A stretch of DNA of 64,000 bases. Source: Akkermansia muciniphila (GTDB lineage: Bacteria; Verrucomicrobiota; Verrucomicrobiia; Opitutales; Opitutaceae). The stretch lies in contig CAMCZZ010000016.1 in assembly GCA_945888375.1 (NCBI GenBank), forward strand, positions 1-64,000, written 5' to 3'. The notes under the pieces were generated by a model. That model was not told where the DNA came from. It did not search any database and worked only from the letters and a program-made list of their open reading frames with translations. A program made the translations under genes and the position numbers. Positions 56,996 to 64,000 of this stretch are shown in pieces (the stretch's first letter is position 1; each line of letters opens with the position of its first letter).

Positions 56996-57279
56996 GTCCG
57001 GGGGCGGCGGAGACGCTCACCGGCGCGGTGGCGGCCTTGCTCGCGCTGGCCTTGCGGATCGCGGCGCCTTTCATCGCCTTGAATTTCGTGATCACGCTCG
57101 GGTTTGCCATCCTGGGTCGGGCGGTGCCGAAAATGAACGTGTTCATTGTCAGCTACGCCCTGCGTTCGATCATGGGTTTCACGCTGCTGGCCGGGGCCGG
57201 CGCCCTCATCGCGCGCTACCTTTCCGGTGCTTTTGACCAACTCCCCTGGACGATGCTCGAGTTGGTGGGGCGGCGTTGA
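56983..57279 (+). pseudogene. FliR C-terminal fragment
   Basis: The 98-residue frame (TTG at 56983) contains ALALRIAAPFIALNFVITLG, FAILGRAVPKMNVFIVSYAL and RSIMGFTLLAGAGALIARYL. These match the last membrane segments of FliR, the flagellar type III export-gate protein, which normally has about 260 residues. The N-terminal two thirds are absent, and no fliQ, flhB or flhA genes flank it. It is most likely the 3' remnant of a lost flagellar export locus. Confidence 0.65.
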
Positions 57280-57348
57280 GGTTTCGGCGGTAACCTGCCC
57301 CCGGCGCTGGCGGCCCGGGCACAAGTGTGCAGAGTGGCTGGCTACTCC

Positions 57349-57498
57349 ATGCCCAAGATGCGCAAAAAATCCGATTTACCGACGAAGGTCTGCGTGGTCT
57401 GCGGTCGGCCTTTCACGTGGCGGAAGAAATGGGAGAAGGTCTGGGATGAGGTGAAATATTGCTCGGATGGGTGCCGCCAGCGGAGGGCGTCGGCGTGA
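57349..57498 (+). CDS. DUF2256 small zinc-binding protein
   Basis: This 49-residue protein reads [20 protein letters not shown] then [20 protein letters not shown] and GCRQRRASA. It is a full match to DUF2256 with its CxxC...C-x3-C ligands. Such proteins often lie beside photolyase/cryptochrome-like or TIGR01777 genes; function unknown. Its TGA overlaps the GTG start of the next gene (GTGA at 57495), indicating coupling. Confidence 0.9.
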   Translation: MPKMRKKSDLPTKVCVVCGRPFTWRKKWEKVWDEVKYCSDGCRQRRASA

Positions 57499-58886
57499 GC
57501 CGCGCGGTCTTCGTGGCCAAGGTGGATTTGCCGGTTTCGGCGGCCGCGGCTTTCGCCTGGCATGAGCGCGCGGGAGCGCTGGCGCGGTTGACGCCGCCTT
57601 GGGAACGCGTGGTGGTCGAGGCCCAGGCGGGCGGGGTGCACGACGGAGCGGAGGTGCGCCTGCGGGCGCGGGTGGGGCCGTTTTGGGTGCGGTGGGTGGT
57701 CCGGCATCGTGATTACCAGGCGGGAAGGCTTTTCCGGGACGTGGCGCTCCGCTCGCCCTTTGCGTATTGGGACCACCGGCATGAGTTCAGCGATCTGGCC
57801 ACGGGCGGGAGCGAGTTGCGCGACCGGATCGAGTATGCCTTGCCGGGCGGCGCCCTGGGGCGCTGGGCGGGTGGCGCCTTTACCGCCGGCAAGCTCGCGG
57901 CGATGTTTGCCTACCGTCATGCGGTCACGCGGGCGGATCTGGCCTTCGCCCACGCGGGGGCGGGGGAGATGCGTCCCTTGCGGATTTTGGTGAGCGGGGC
58001 CTCGGGCTTGGTGGGGCGGGCGCTGGTGCCTTTTTTGACCACGCAGGGCCACGAGGTGGTGCGCTTGGTGCGAGGCTCCGCGCGCGGGCCTGAGGAGGTG
58101 GCTTGGGATCCGGCCGGGGCGGATGGTTTACTGGATTTAAGTTCTGCGGGGCGGCTTGATGCCGTCGTGCACCTGGCGGGTGCGGGCATCGCCGATGCGC
58201 GCTGGACGGAGTCCCGGCGGCTCGAGATCCGCGACAGCCGGGTGCGGGGCACGCGTTTGCTGGCGGAGGCCCTGGCGCGGCTGGACCAGCCGCCATCGGT
58301 GGTGGTGGGCGGGTCGGCCACGGGGTTTTATGGCGCGACGGGGGAAACCGTGGTCGATGAAAGCGCGCCTCCGGGAGCGGGCTTTTTGGCGGGGGTCACC
58401 CAGGCTTGGGAGGAGGCGTGGGCGCCGTTGGCGGGGAAGGGCACGCGGCTGGTTTTTCTGCGGACTGGCGTAGTGCTATCCCCGGCGGGCGGGGCCCTGG
58501 CGAAGCTCTTGCCTGCGTTTCAGCTGGGGCTGGGCGGACCGGTGGGGGATGGGCGGCAGTGGTGGTCTTGGATCTCGATCGACGATCTGGTCGGCGTGAT
58601 CGGTCACGCCTTGCGCGCGGAGGCGGTGCGGGGGCCGGTCAATGCCGTCGCGCCGGAGCCAGTGCGGAGTGGCGACTTCGCGGCGGCCTTGGGTGCGGCG
58701 CTGCGGCGTCCGGCGTTTTTACCGGCGCCGGCCTGGGCCTTGCGCCTGGCGCTTGGCCGGGGCTTGGCGGACGAGGTGTTGCTCGCCAGCCAACGCGTGC
58801 GGCCGGGCGTGCTGGCGGCGACGGGTTACCGCTTCCGTCACGAAAAGGTGCTAGCGGCGTTGCGTCATGTGCTCGGGCGGTTTTGA
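57495..58886 (+). CDS. TIGR01777-family epimerase-like protein with N-terminal SRPBCC domain
   Basis: The 463-residue protein has an N-terminal SRPBCC/START-like ligand-binding domain ([40 protein letters not shown]) and a C-terminal NAD(P)-binding SDR domain starting [18 protein letters not shown], then [33 protein letters not shown] and [15 protein letters not shown]. The fused form is common in bacteria; the substrate is unknown. The GTG start at 57495 overlaps the DUF2256 stop. Confidence 0.88.
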   Translation: MSRAVFVAKVDLPVSAAAAFAWHERAGALARLTPPWERVVVEAQAGGVHDGAEVRLRARVGPFWVRWVVRHRDYQAGRLFRDVALRSPFAYWDHRHEFSDLATGGSELRDRIEYALPGGALGRWAGGAFTAGKLAAMFAYRHAVTRADLAFAHAGAGEMRPLRILVSGASGLVGRALVPFLTTQGHEVVRLVRGSARGPEEVAWDPAGADGLLDLSSAGRLDAVVHLAGAGIADARWTESRRLEIRDSRVRGTRLLAEALARLDQPPSVVVGGSATGFYGATGETVVDESAPPGAGFLAGVTQAWEEAWAPLAGKGTRLVFLRTGVVLSPAGGALAKLLPAFQLGLGGPVGDGRQWWSWISIDDLVGVIGHALRAEAVRGPVNAVAPEPVRSGDFAAALGAALRRPAFLPAPAWALRLALGRGLADEVLLASQRVRPGVLAATGYRFRHEKVLAALRHVLGRF

Positions 58887-58908
58887 TGACCCTCTTTTTC
58901 GCACATAC

Positions 58909-59865
58909 ATGCACCATCAGACACTCATCATCGGGGCCGGCATGGCGGGTTTGTTGACGGCGCGGGTGCTGCAAGAGGCCGGGGCGCGGGTGACGGTTTT
59001 TGAAAAAAGCCGCGGCCTGGGCGGGCGCCTCGCCACCAAGCGGGTAGGGGACGCGGTCTTTGATCAAGGAGCGCAGTATTTCACGGTCAAAGACCCGCGT
59101 TTCGCGGCTTGGGTCGAGCGCTGGGAGACGGCCGGAGTCGTGGCGCGCTGGCCGGATGGCGAGCGCATGCGCTACGTGGGGCGACCGGGCATGACTGCGG
59201 TGGCGAAGGCCCTGGCCGAGGGTTTGGACGTGAAACGTGAGCACAAGGTGACGGCCATCGGCAGTTGCGGCGACCACTGGTGCGTGGATGTGGAAGAGCA
59301 CGGCTGCCTGCGGGCGGAGCGCATCATCCTGACCGCGCCGGTGCCGCAAGCTGTGGCTTTGTTGAAGGCGGGCGATTTTGTGTTGCCGGAGGCCCTGGCG
59401 ACCCGGCTGGCGGCTTTGACCTATGATCCGTGTCTGGCTTTGTTGGTCACGCTGGGCGGGCGGTCGCGCTTGCCGGCGGAGGGGGTGCGGCGGGAAGCCG
59501 GCTCGATTCGCTGGGCGGCGGATAACCAGGCCAAGGGCGTCTCGCCCAACGTGGCGGCGGTGACCCTGCACCTCGCGCCGGATTTTTCCTCCGAGCATTA
59601 CGGGCGCACGGATGCGGAGGTCCTCGAGCTGGTGCGTTCGGAGGCCGAGAATCTCATCGGCGCGCCCATCGCGGGGGCGACTTTGCACCGCTGGAAATTC
59701 AGCCACGCCCGCGCGACCGATCCCGAGCCCTTTTTCTGGTGGCCGGAGGCTAAACTGGGTTTTGCCGGGGACGCTTTTGGCGGGCCGCGGGTCGAGGGCG
59801 CCGCGGTTTCGGGGCTGGCCCTGGCGGAGTGCATCCTGGCCGAGTTGGCCCGGGGGCCGGCCTGA
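58909..59865 (+). CDS. Renalase-like FAD-dependent amine oxidase/oxidoreductase
   Basis: The 318-residue protein begins with the FAD motif TLIIGAGMAGLLTARVLQEA, followed by FEKSRGLGGRLATKRVGDAV and FDQGAQYFTVKDPRFAAWVE. These are typical of bacterial renalase-like flavoproteins, which oxidise isomeric dihydronicotinamides. C-terminal GFAGDAFGGPRVEGAAVSGL completes the FAD site. The ATG at 58909 lies 22 bases after the TIGR01777 gene and the next flavoprotein gene follows after 14, so all are probably one operon. Confidence 0.85.
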   Translation: MHHQTLIIGAGMAGLLTARVLQEAGARVTVFEKSRGLGGRLATKRVGDAVFDQGAQYFTVKDPRFAAWVERWETAGVVARWPDGERMRYVGRPGMTAVAKALAEGLDVKREHKVTAIGSCGDHWCVDVEEHGCLRAERIILTAPVPQAVALLKAGDFVLPEALATRLAALTYDPCLALLVTLGGRSRLPAEGVRREAGSIRWAADNQAKGVSPNVAAVTLHLAPDFSSEHYGRTDAEVLELVRSEAENLIGAPIAGATLHRWKFSHARATDPEPFFWWPEAKLGFAGDAFGGPRVEGAAVSGLALAECILAELARGPA

Positions 59866-59879
59866 ACCAGACTGCGGGC

Positions 59880-61160
59880 ATGCATGATGTCGTGATAGTC
59901 GGGGCGGGAATGGCCGGGCTTACCTGCGCGCGCGCCTTGCGGGCCAAGGGGGCGAGTTGCGTGGTGCTGGAGGCCGGCGACGCGGTGGGCGGGCGGGTGC
60001 GCACGGATGCAGTGGGCGGCTTCCAGTTGGACCGGGGGTTTCAGGTCTTGCTCACCGCTTATCCGGCAGCGCGGCGGTGGCTTGACTACAAGGCGCTGGG
60101 GCTGGGTCGCTTCGAGCCCGGGGCCCTGGTGGCCACGCCGGACGGCGAGGCACGGTTGAGCGATCCCTTTCGCCGGCCCGCACGCTGGCTGGAGACGTGG
60201 CGCGCACCGGTGGGCACAGCTGGGGACAAGCTCCGCATCGCGGCGTTGCGCTTTGCGGCGACGGCCGGCGAGGACGAGGCGGCTTGGGCCAAGGGCGTGA
60301 GCGCGGAGGGCGCTATGCGCACGACGGCGGAGGAGCTGGTGGCGCGGGGGTTTTCGCCGAAAATGCTGGAGCGGTTTTTGCGGCCCTGGCTGGGCGGGAT
60401 TTTTCTCGAACGCGATCTGAAGACACCGGCGGCCATGTTGTTTTTCGTTTATCGTATGTTTGCGCGGGGTTACGCGGCCTTGCCGGCGGGTGGCATGCAG
60501 CGGATACCGGAGCAACTCGCCGCGCCGCTCGGGCCAGACGGTGTGGTTTTGCGGGCGAGGGTGGCTCGCACCGAGCCCGGGGCGGTCGAGCTGCTCGACG
60601 GCCGGCGGGTGCCGGCGCGGCATATCGTGGTGGCGACGGAGCGGGAGGAGGCGACGCGACTGATCGACGAGATCGGCGGCGCGGCTTGGCGCAGCGTGAT
60701 CAATGTCCAGTGGGCGGCGTCCCGCAGCCCCTTGGGCGGCGAGCCCGTGCTGTGGTTGAACGGTCGCGGGCGTGGTCTGATCAACAATCTGGTGGTGCCG
60801 AGCGACGTGGCAACCGGCTACGCGCCGGCCGGGCAGGCGCTGGTCTCGGCCACGGTGCTGGGTGAGGCGCCGGAGGATGACGGGGAGCTCACGCGGGCAC
60901 TGGGCCTGGAATTGGCGGAGCGTTTCGGGGAGGAAGTCTGGACCTGGCGACCGCTGGCAGTCCGGCGTATCCGCCGTGCTTTGCCGGTGCTGCCCGCCTT
61001 GGGGACCGGGCGTGTGCCGCGCGAGGTGCGGACGGGGCTATGGGTCTGCGGCGATCACCGCGCCTCCGCCTCGATCGAGGGCGCGATGGCGTCCGGTGAG
61101 GCGGTGGCTGAGGCAATCTTGGCCCGGATCGGACTCGGCACGGCTAGCGTGGCCCGCTGA
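59880..61160 (+). CDS. FAD-dependent oxidoreductase, amine oxidase/phytoene desaturase superfamily
   Basis: The 426-residue protein starts DVVIVGAGMAGLTCARALRA, then EAGDAVGGRVRTDAVGGFQL and DRGFQVLLTAYPAARRWLD, and ends GLWVCGDHRASASIEGAMAS. It belongs to the FAD-binding amine oxidase superfamily, in the branch related to protoporphyrinogen oxidase and carotenoid desaturases. Its substrate cannot be told. It is the last of the DUF2256-TIGR01777-renalase run; a terminator follows. Confidence 0.85.
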   Translation: MHDVVIVGAGMAGLTCARALRAKGASCVVLEAGDAVGGRVRTDAVGGFQLDRGFQVLLTAYPAARRWLDYKALGLGRFEPGALVATPDGEARLSDPFRRPARWLETWRAPVGTAGDKLRIAALRFAATAGEDEAAWAKGVSAEGAMRTTAEELVARGFSPKMLERFLRPWLGGIFLERDLKTPAAMLFFVYRMFARGYAALPAGGMQRIPEQLAAPLGPDGVVLRARVARTEPGAVELLDGRRVPARHIVVATEREEATRLIDEIGGAAWRSVINVQWAASRSPLGGEPVLWLNGRGRGLINNLVVPSDVATGYAPAGQALVSATVLGEAPEDDGELTRALGLELAERFGEEVWTWRPLAVRRIRRALPVLPALGTGRVPREVRTGLWVCGDHRASASIEGAMASGEAVAEAILARIGLGTASVAR

Positions 61161-61175
61161 GTTATTTAGGGTATT

Positions 61176-61200
61176 AACCCTAATTCAAGATAGGGTTTTT
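61176..61200 (+). terminator. Intrinsic terminator after the flavoprotein operon
   Basis: AACCCTA (61176-61182) pairs with TAGGGTT (61191-61197), followed by T residues to 61200. An overlapping alternative hairpin, TTAGGGT/ACCCTAA, lies at about 61166-61183, so two structures could compete. Confidence 0.65.
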
Positions 61201-61352
61201 AAAGGGCTCTAACTGGGTAGGGTAACCTCGCCGATATGGGGAGGGGGCGGGACTGATTGGGTAGTTGTGGAAAACAACTGGGTAAACGATCTAGGGCATA
61301 ATGGGGCAGCAACCGTCTGCCGTAAAACGGTCGATAAAACTAGAGTGGTGGC
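61201..61352. other. Intergenic region with TGGGTA copies
   Basis: Short direct repeats of TGGGTA occur at about 61214, 61258 and 61279, in otherwise AT-richer DNA ahead of the signal peptidase-like gene. They could be regulator half-sites. No gene is supported. Confidence 0.3.
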
Positions 61353-61868
61353 ATGACCACCGCCGCTACCTCCCGACTCCTTCGGCACTTCCTCGGCTGC
61401 ACGCTTTTGATTCTCTCGGCGGTCAGTGCGGCGGCGCTTCCGGCCTCGTTCCGGCACGGTGCCTTGGCCAAGTCAGTCGGTCCGGTTTCTATGCCGGTGG
61501 CGGTGGCAGATGCCACGACCCTAGCCTCCAAGAAGGGTGACCGCGTGGTGCGGGTTGAGGGCAGTTCGATGCTGCCCTACTTTGGCGATGGTGCGGTCCT
61601 GATGGTCCGCAAGGGTGCGGTCGAGGATTTGCGCGAGGGCATGGTGGTTCTTTACCGCAATCGTTTCAACGAGTTGGTCGCCCACCGTATCGAAGGTCGC
61701 AGCGGTGATGGTTGGCTGGTCCGCGGCGCCAACAACGCCAGCGCCGACAGCACTTTGGTCACGGCCGGCAATTTGCTCGGCACGGTCTATGCGAGTTTCT
61801 ACACCGACGCCGTGGCGGTTGCAGGCCTGGCCGCGACCGAGGTCGCCCTGGCTGCGTCGGCGCGCTGA
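61353..61868 (+). CDS. S26B-like signal peptidase (Ser-His type)
   Basis: The 171-residue protein has an N-terminal hydrophobic segment (FLGCTLLILSAVSAAALPAS) and the S24/S26 fold: VVRVEGSSMLPYFGDGAVLM with the catalytic Ser72, then ELVAHRIEG with His111 at the place where bacterial type I enzymes have lysine, and RGANNASADSTLVTAGNLLG. A Ser-His pair is typical of the archaeal/ER/SipW branch (S26B), unusual for Gram-negative bacteria. No SipW-type substrate operon is adjacent. It may process a dedicated set of secreted proteins. Confidence 0.75.
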   Translation: MTTAATSRLLRHFLGCTLLILSAVSAAALPASFRHGALAKSVGPVSMPVAVADATTLASKKGDRVVRVEGSSMLPYFGDGAVLMVRKGAVEDLREGMVVLYRNRFNELVAHRIEGRSGDGWLVRGANNASADSTLVTAGNLLGTVYASFYTDAVAVAGLAATEVALAASAR

Positions 61869-61911
61869 GCACCCCCGGCTCACCGGACTGCTGGGAGGAC
61901 CCCAGCCGGGC

Positions 61912-62265
61912 TCAGTAGGTCGGAATCGAAGGGTCGATGCGCTCGGACCACGCGTGGATGCCGCCGGCGACGTTGGCGACGCGCGGGTAGCCCTGGCTTC
62001 GCAGCCATTCCGTGACGCGCAGGCTGCGCCCGCCGTGATGGCAGTGGATCAGCAGAAGTTTTTCCCTCGGCAGTTCCGGGGCGTCCATGTGTTCGGGGAT
62101 GCGACGCATGGGCACGAAGAGGGAGCCGGCGATCCGGGCGGTCTCGTATTCAAACGGCTCGCGCACGTCGATCAGCGCGGTGTCGCCAGGATGGGCGGCG
62201 AGCAGGTCGCGAGCTTGCTCGACGGATATTTCCAAGGGAATGGAAGGGGCGGGATTTTCGGCCAT
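61912..62265 (-). CDS. Rhodanese-domain protein
   Basis: The 117-residue protein consists of one rhodanese domain: VEQARDLLAAHPGDTALIDV, REPFEYETARIAGSLFVPMR, catalytic Cys75 in LIHCHHGGRSLRV and VANVAGGIHAWSERID. It probably acts as a cytoplasmic sulphur carrier or sulphurtransferase. The ATG at 62265 lies 81 bases from the divergent manC. Confidence 0.9.
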   Translation of the reverse strand: MAENPAPSIPLEISVEQARDLLAAHPGDTALIDVREPFEYETARIAGSLFVPMRRIPEHMDAPELPREKLLLIHCHHGGRSLRVTEWLRSQGYPRVANVAGGIHAWSERIDPSIPTY

Positions 62266-62346
62266 GGGGTCAGCCTGTAAAACCCGGGCGGCGGCGCAAC
62301 TGCGACGTTGCGCGCTGGCCGGGCGGGCGGTGTAGTTTTTACCACC

Positions 62347-63501
62347 ATGGCCAAAGCAAAACCTGCCAAACCTACCCGGTCCGCCCAAGAAGCTTCTGCG
62401 TCCGAACCCTACGTGGTCATCATCGCCGGGGGTAAGGGCGAGCGTTTCTGGCCCCAGAGCCGGGCCGCGCGGCCCAAGCATCTCCTGCCGGTGGTCGGCA
62501 CCACGCCGCTGCTGGTCCAGACCCTGGACCGGGTGAGGGGCATCGCCCCGGCGAAAAACACCTTCGTCATCACCAGCGCGGTGCAGGCCCGCGAAGTGGC
62601 CCGCGTATGCCGGGGCCTGATCCCGGCAGCGAATGTCGTGGCTGAGCCGGCCGGTCGCGATACGGCGGCGGCGGTCGGTCTGGCCGCCGCGCTGGTCGGG
62701 GCGCGCGATCCGCAGGGCGTTTTTGCGGTCTTGCCGGCGGATCATGTGATCCACGACACGAAGGCCTATCAGCGCGATTTGCGGGCGGCCTTCGCGGCGG
62801 CCGGTGCGGCGGCTGTCATGGTGACGATCGGGATCGCGCCGACCGAGCCGGCGACGGGTTTTGGCTACATCCAGCGTGGCGGCGAGTGGGGCCGGGTGGG
62901 CGCGGGCAAGACCGCCAAGATTGTTTACGAGGTGAAGCGCTTCGTGGAGAAGCCCAAGGCGGACGTCGCCGCCTCCTATCTGGCGTCCGGTGACTACGTG
63001 TGGAATGCGGGCATGTTTGTCTGGAGTGTGCCGGTGGTCGAGGCGGCCTTCGCCGCCCATGCGCCCGAGCTCGACGCCGGTCTGGCCAAGATCCGCGCCG
63101 CCCTGAAGAAGAAGCAGGTGCTCGCAGCGGTGTTGCAGAAAGTTTACCCGGCGCTGGTCAAAATCTCCGTCGACTACGCGCTGCTCGAGAAATCAACCAA
63201 CGTGGTGATGGTGCCGTCCTCGTTTGATTGGGATGACGTCGGCGCCTGGCCGGCGGTCGCGAAGCATTTTCGCCCCGATGCCGCCGGCAACGCGGGTCGT
63301 GGCGAGGTGATCGTGGAGCAGGGCGGCGGCAACCTCGTCTTCGCCGAGGCGGGGCACTTGGTGACCTTGCTGGGGGTGGATGATCTCGTCGTCGTGCACA
63401 CCAAAGATGCCACGCTGGTGATGCCGAAGGCCCGTGCGCAGGACATCAAGGCTCTCCTCGCCAAGGTCGCGCTGCGGCCGGACGCGGCCAAGTTGCTCTG
63501 A
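62347..63501 (+). CDS. manC: Mannose-1-phosphate guanylyltransferase
   Basis: The 384-residue protein makes GDP-mannose from GTP and mannose-1-phosphate. Visible motifs are YVVIIAGGKGERFWPQSRAA, RPKHLLPVVG, EPAGRDTAAAVGLAAAL, ADHVIHD, VKRFVEKPKADVAASYLASG and YVWNAGMFVWSVPVVEAAF. It lacks the C-terminal isomerase domain, so it is the short ManC form. GDP-mannose would serve surface polysaccharide synthesis. The ATG at 62347 is followed by a lysine-rich start. Confidence 0.92.
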   Translation: MAKAKPAKPTRSAQEASASEPYVVIIAGGKGERFWPQSRAARPKHLLPVVGTTPLLVQTLDRVRGIAPAKNTFVITSAVQAREVARVCRGLIPAANVVAEPAGRDTAAAVGLAAALVGARDPQGVFAVLPADHVIHDTKAYQRDLRAAFAAAGAAAVMVTIGIAPTEPATGFGYIQRGGEWGRVGAGKTAKIVYEVKRFVEKPKADVAASYLASGDYVWNAGMFVWSVPVVEAAFAAHAPELDAGLAKIRAALKKKQVLAAVLQKVYPALVKISVDYALLEKSTNVVMVPSSFDWDDVGAWPAVAKHFRPDAAGNAGRGEVIVEQGGGNLVFAEAGHLVTLLGVDDLVVVHTKDATLVMPKARAQDIKALLAKVALRPDAAKLL

Positions 63502-63533
63502 GCGACACGAGGCCACCGAGTGGCCGACTGCAT

Positions 63534-63971
63534 ATGCGTTTCCTTGGCATCGACCTCGGCACCCGGCGGATCGGTCTGGCGACGGGCGACGAGCTCGGCA
63601 TCGCCACGCCCCTCCCCGCGCTGGTCGAGGCCGATGCGGCGGCGCGGCGGGTTTCCCTGGCGACGGTGGTAAAGACGCGCCGCATCCAGGAGATCGTGCT
63701 CGGTCTGCCGCTCAACATGGATGGCAGTGAAGGATTCAAGGCCAGGGAGGCGCAGGCCTTTGCAGAGGAGCTGCGCGCCCAGTTCGGCTTGCCCGTGCAT
63801 CTCGTGGACGAGCGGCTCACCTCGCATATCGCCGAGAGCGGCATGAACCAGAAGCAGCTCCGCGAGATTCGCGGCAAGGGCATCATCGACTCGCGCGCCG
63901 CGGCGGTGATCCTGCAGGACTACCTCGATCAACGTTACCCGCCGGGTTTAACGCTTCCGTCCGAGGGCTAG
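63534..63971 (+). CDS. ruvX: YqgF/RuvX-type RNase H-fold resolvase (pre-16S rRNA nuclease)
   Basis: The 145-residue protein has the RNase H-fold motifs FLGIDLGTRRIGLATGDELG, IVLGLPLNMDGSEG, VHLVDERLTSHIAE and the final acidic site IIDSRAAAVILQDYLD. YqgF acts in 16S rRNA 5' maturation and was originally annotated as a putative Holliday-junction resolvase. It is 32 bases after manC. The ATG follows CAT. Confidence 0.92.
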   Translation: MRFLGIDLGTRRIGLATGDELGIATPLPALVEADAAARRVSLATVVKTRRIQEIVLGLPLNMDGSEGFKAREAQAFAEELRAQFGLPVHLVDERLTSHIAESGMNQKQLREIRGKGIIDSRAAAVILQDYLDQRYPPGLTLPSEG

Positions 63972-64000
63972 GCGCGGGCCGTAAACCATTGCGAAGCCCT

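Noticed and set aside
61166-61300. TGGGTA copies as an iteron-type origin
   Set aside because: The copies are short, irregularly spaced and not accompanied by a replication gene.

Overview
The window looks like a chromosomal segment of a GC-rich Verrucomicrobiota bacterium, most likely Opitutales/Opitutaceae. This is an inference from gene content: a Rho factor with a very long low-complexity N-terminal extension, a rho-pilB-pilT-pilB-pilC cluster, Zn-independent L36/L31 paralogues, starts that often lack a Shine-Dalgarno sequence, and a dispersed CCACGGAT-type intergenic repeat. No 16S gene is present to confirm it.

Left accessory region (1-5.9 kb): base composition is visibly lower in GC in places. 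It carries a DUF2971 protein, a RES/Xre (MbcTA-like) toxin-antitoxin pair with two related palindromes, two small overlapping genes (one a TTG-start zinc ribbon) and a composite regulator combining an RNA polymerase alpha-CTD-like domain with a sigma region 4-like domain. It ends in a decayed prophage (capsid/protease fragment with an in-frame stop, integrase N-terminal stub) abutting a tRNA-Ser(GCU) gene, the probable attachment site.

Core region (6-35 kb): rpmB; a three-gene NMT1/THI5-type ABC importer with ATGA overlaps; folP and glgA; a long minus-strand run (HD hydrolase, comM, alkC, a small gene, ispH, Gre-domain protein, lipoprotein); coaE; rho; type IV pilus motor genes pilB-pilT-pilB-pilC; an adenylate-kinase-like protein with an unknown C-terminal domain; a structured leader or small RNA ahead of a tandem pair of HtrA/trypsin-like proteins, the second of which has lost all three catalytic residues; and a long U32 peptidase (RlhA-like).

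Sugar-utilisation locus (35-49.5 kb): araFGH (minus), a divergent exported acetylesterase, and a seven-gene minus-strand run encoding GH51 arabinofuranosidase, GH39 xylosidase, GH78 rhamnosidase, CE12 esterase, an SDR likely acting as mannonate oxidoreductase, and mannonate dehydratase. Together these suggest debranching of pectin/arabinoxylan side chains outside the cytoplasm, arabinose import by AraFGH, and hexuronate catabolism inside. A short relic between GH39 and GH78 suggests loss of another hydrolase gene.

Right core region (49.5-64 kb): rpmJ-rpmE (both zinc-free types), a SerB-like phosphatase coupled to a PF07399 antiporter, uvrB, nadA, a TPR protein, a Fur-family regulator, a probable deletion scar joining a MotE-like 5' part to a FliR 3' end, a DUF2256/TIGR01777/two-flavoprotein cluster, an S26B-like (Ser-His) signal peptidase, a rhodanese, manC and ruvX.

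The most interesting leads are the active/inactive protease pair with its structured leader, the flagellar deletion scar, the alpha-CTD/sigma4 fusion protein, and the toxin-first RES/Xre module with shared TGCAA/TTGCA palindromes.
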